Shown here: positions 51,102 through 52,907 of the stretch, one piece after another
Layout of the letters: the number at the start of each line of letters is the position of its first letter
Numbering within the stretch: the first letter of the stretch is position 1
DNA from: Fidelibacterota bacterium
GTDB lineage: Bacteria > Fidelibacterota > Marinisomatia > SCGC-AAA003-L08 > D37C17
Assembly: GCA_002717625.1 (NCBI GenBank)
Contig: PBEF01000023.1
Location: 106,103-159,009 of the forward strand
Length of the DNA: 52,907 bases
Reading direction: 5' to 3'
The notes under the pieces: generated by a model
Seen by the model: only the letters and a program-made list of their open reading frames with translations
What the model was told of the DNA's origin: nothing
The model's database searches: none
Program-made: the position numbers and the translations under genes

Positions 51102-52787
51102 ATGCGATATTTACTATCAATATTATTTTGTTCATTTTTGTTTTCTAATACAATAAATATCCCTCAAGATTATCTAACAATACAAGAGGGTATTAATGCA
51201 GTAACTGATGGTGATACTGTATTTGTTTTTATTGGTACTTATTATGAAAATATAGATTTTAATGGGAAAGATATAGCAGTTATTGGAGAAGATATTGAAA
51301 CAACAATTATTGATGGAAGCAATACAGATTGGCAAGGCGGTAGTATAGTAACAATTGAAGATTATGATTACAATTGGGAGAATAATGAAGTAAGAAATCC
51401 AACATTAATGAATTTTAAAATTAAAAATGGTTTTGCTGTCCTTGGGCCAGGAGTTAAAATTGTTAATTCTGCAGCGACTCTAAAAAATCTTATAGTGGAA
51501 GATAATGAATTCAGTAATGGAGGCGGTGGAACTATCTTCATTAATCGAGATGGACAAAATACGAATAATCAATCTGTAATTATTGATGAATGTCATATTA
51601 GAAACAATCATGGAAATGGTAATGGAGCTGGAATTAAAATATTGAACTGGAGTCATGTTGAAATTAAAAATAGTATAATAGAAGATAATACATGTGATAA
51701 TTATTTTGCTGGAGGAATTTATGCATCAAATGGTGTGAAGCTAATTGTTCAAAATACAATTTTTAAAAACAATGAAGGCAGATGGTATGGAGGTGGATTG
51801 CATGCTTACGAGGTATATGATTTACAAGTAACTAACTGCCTTTTCTTAGGAAATCATGGTGACAAAGGTGGAGCTATTGCATATGAATGGCCTAGTATTG
51901 AAAGTTGGCAATCTCAAAATAATGTTACTCCAATTGTAGCAGTAATATCAAATAATACATTTGTAAATAATCAAGGGAATCAAGGGTCTACAATATATAT
52001 AAGAGATTCAGAGTTAAATATTAAAAACTCTATTATTTGGAATAATGAAAATTTTTCAACTCCATACATATATGAGGAACCTTTTTCAAATATTAATATA
52101 ACTTATTCAGATATACAATTTGGATATGAAGGAGAGGGGAATATAAACTTAAATCCTTTATTTATAGATGCCTCTGAAGAAAACTTCAACATACAATCCT
52201 CATCTCCTTGTATTGATGCTGGTGACCCTAATAGTGAATATGACCCCGATGGTACAATTGCTGATATGGGAGCATATTATTATCATCAATTACCTGGCTG
52301 TACAGGAGATAATGCATGTAACTACAACCCTGAAGCAACAATAGATGATGGAAGTTGTATTTATCCAGAAGAAAATTATGATTGTAATGGAAATTGTCTT
52401 GAAGAAATTGATTGTTCTGGTGTATGTGGGGGAGAATTAGAACCTGATTGCTGTGGGGTATGTGGTGGAGATAATTCAACCTGTGATAATTGTTGTTTTA
52501 GTCCATTTTATGATGATTGTTCAGATGATTGTGTATATGATGAAGATTATATATGTTGTACTGAATATGACCTTGATGAGTGTGGAGTATGCTTTGGGGA
52601 TGGAACAAGCTGTGAGACACCTGGTGACTTAAATGGTGATGGTACTATCAATGTAGTTGATATAGTAGTTCTTGTAGGTTTAATTCTAGATGGTGGTGAT
52701 TATACTGCTAATGCTGATATGAATCAGGATGGACAAATGAATGTAGTTGATATTGTTGTCCTTGTAACTCAAATTCTTAATCCTTAA
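51102..52787 (+). CDS. Secreted beta-helix protein with Cys-rich repeats and dockerin
   Basis: From ATG the product is 561 residues. An upstream in-frame GTG at 51021 is rejected because MRYLLSILFCSFLFS is a clean signal peptide. Residues 20-400 form a right-handed beta-helix (pectin-lyase-like) with many 'N.I...N' turns and the closing DAGDPNSEYDPDGTIADMGA. A Cys-rich segment then reads GCTGDNACNYNPEATIDDGS, with CSGVCGG and CCGVCGGDNSTC. The C-terminus has two dockerin calcium loops, DLNGDGTINVVD and DMNQDGQMNVVD. It lacks the NPFNPTTTI-type tail. It is a probable surface or secreted adhesin or glycan-binding protein. Confidence 0.9.
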   Translation: MRYLLSILFCSFLFSNTINIPQDYLTIQEGINAVTDGDTVFVFIGTYYENIDFNGKDIAVIGEDIETTIIDGSNTDWQGGSIVTIEDYDYNWENNEVRNPTLMNFKIKNGFAVLGPGVKIVNSAATLKNLIVEDNEFSNGGGGTIFINRDGQNTNNQSVIIDECHIRNNHGNGNGAGIKILNWSHVEIKNSIIEDNTCDNYFAGGIYASNGVKLIVQNTIFKNNEGRWYGGGLHAYEVYDLQVTNCLFLGNHGDKGGAIAYEWPSIESWQSQNNVTPIVAVISNNTFVNNQGNQGSTIYIRDSELNIKNSIIWNNENFSTPYIYEEPFSNINITYSDIQFGYEGEGNINLNPLFIDASEENFNIQSSSPCIDAGDPNSEYDPDGTIADMGAYYYHQLPGCTGDNACNYNPEATIDDGSCIYPEENYDCNGNCLEEIDCSGVCGGELEPDCCGVCGGDNSTCDNCCFSPFYDDCSDDCVYDEDYICCTEYDLDECGVCFGDGTSCETPGDLNGDGTINVVDIVVLVGLILDGGDYTANADMNQDGQMNVVDIVVLVTQILNP

Positions 52788-52843
52788 GAATCAATCCCAA
52801 CTAAATCAAAAATAACCTAAAAGCATATATGAAAAACCCTATC

Positions 52844-52868
52844 AAGGGGGTGGGTCATATATATAAGA
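52844..52868. repeat. Leader/boundary repeat, copy B
   Basis: AAGGGGGTGGGT followed by CATATATATAAG, matching copy A at 51015. ACCCT at 52836 can pair with the G-rich arm. On the minus strand this reads as a short hairpin followed by TTTTT, so it may end a minus-strand gene beyond the window. Nothing else is recognised in the last 120 bases. Confidence 0.7.
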
Positions 52869-52907
52869 GTGAATACTAAAATGCTTATATTTTAGAAAGT
52901 TTGTTTA

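Overview
The window looks like a core chromosomal stretch from an AT-rich, marine Marinimicrobia-like bacterium (SAR406 / Neomarinimicrobiota) or a close relative in the FCB group. Four things point there: the very low G+C by eye; a secreted protein ending in a NYPNPFNPTTTI-type C-terminal (Por/T9SS-like) sorting domain; a beta-helix protein carrying 'DNACNYNPEATIDDGSC' and 'CGVCGGD' Cys-rich segments and a dockerin typed GDLNGDGTINVVDIVVLV; and dense, overlapping plus-strand operons with very short spacers. The assignment is inference from sequence style, because no 16S or other marker phylogeny could be run.

Layout. 1-360: the 5' end of a minus-strand TonB-dependent receptor behind a TPP riboswitch. 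386-8262: RNase HII (with a YraN-like tail), gamma-glutamyltransferase, signal peptidase I, a block of small unknown proteins, a cold-shock-domain protein, a TPMT-type methyltransferase, folB, folK and a deoxynucleoside kinase. 8264-11838: a small membrane protein, an MDR oxidoreductase, pgk-tpiA-secG and tRNA-Leu(GAG). 11864-17300: a TPR lipid- or periplasm-exported protein, a HAD phosphatase, acpS, nnrDE, a VanZ-like protein and murA. 17509-18298: a secreted cohesin-like protein with a T9SS-type tail and a strong terminator. 18315-28421: trkA-trkH, lepA, a CPBP protease, lgt, a methyltransferase, a DUF4837-type lipoprotein, purE, rfbD and a DPM1-like glycosyltransferase. 28418-33429: accA, then an acyl-CoA carboxylase/AtuA/enoyl-CoA hydratase catabolic set. 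33463-40299: a MORN-type protein, small membrane proteins, tRNA-Leu(CAA), acyl-CoA synthetase, purM, gpsA and an M48 protease. 40372-50257: tRNA-Arg(CCT), a TPR-like membrane protein, then the translation operon nusA-infB-rbfA-truB-ribF-rpsO-pnp and alanine dehydrogenase. 50348-52907: a MerR-like regulator, tRNA-Pro(GGG), and an accessory-looking junction with direct repeats followed by a dockerin-bearing beta-helix protein.

How the genes work together. Most of the window is housekeeping: glycolysis, folate, purine, lipid and envelope synthesis, potassium uptake, translation and RNA turnover. The more unusual parts are the riboswitch-controlled outer-membrane receptor; the RnhB-YraN fusion; the split AtuA set; an rbfA that has no conventional start codon and appears to use ATA in an ATAA overlap with infB; a shortened ribosomal protein S15; a perfect TGTGA-N6-TCACA operator before a small membrane gene; and a tRNA-Pro-flanking region with GTGTACCCC repeats ahead of the dockerin gene. 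The last item, together with the cohesin-like T9SS-tailed protein at 17509, is the best candidate here for an undescribed surface-docking arrangement, but that link is a hypothesis.
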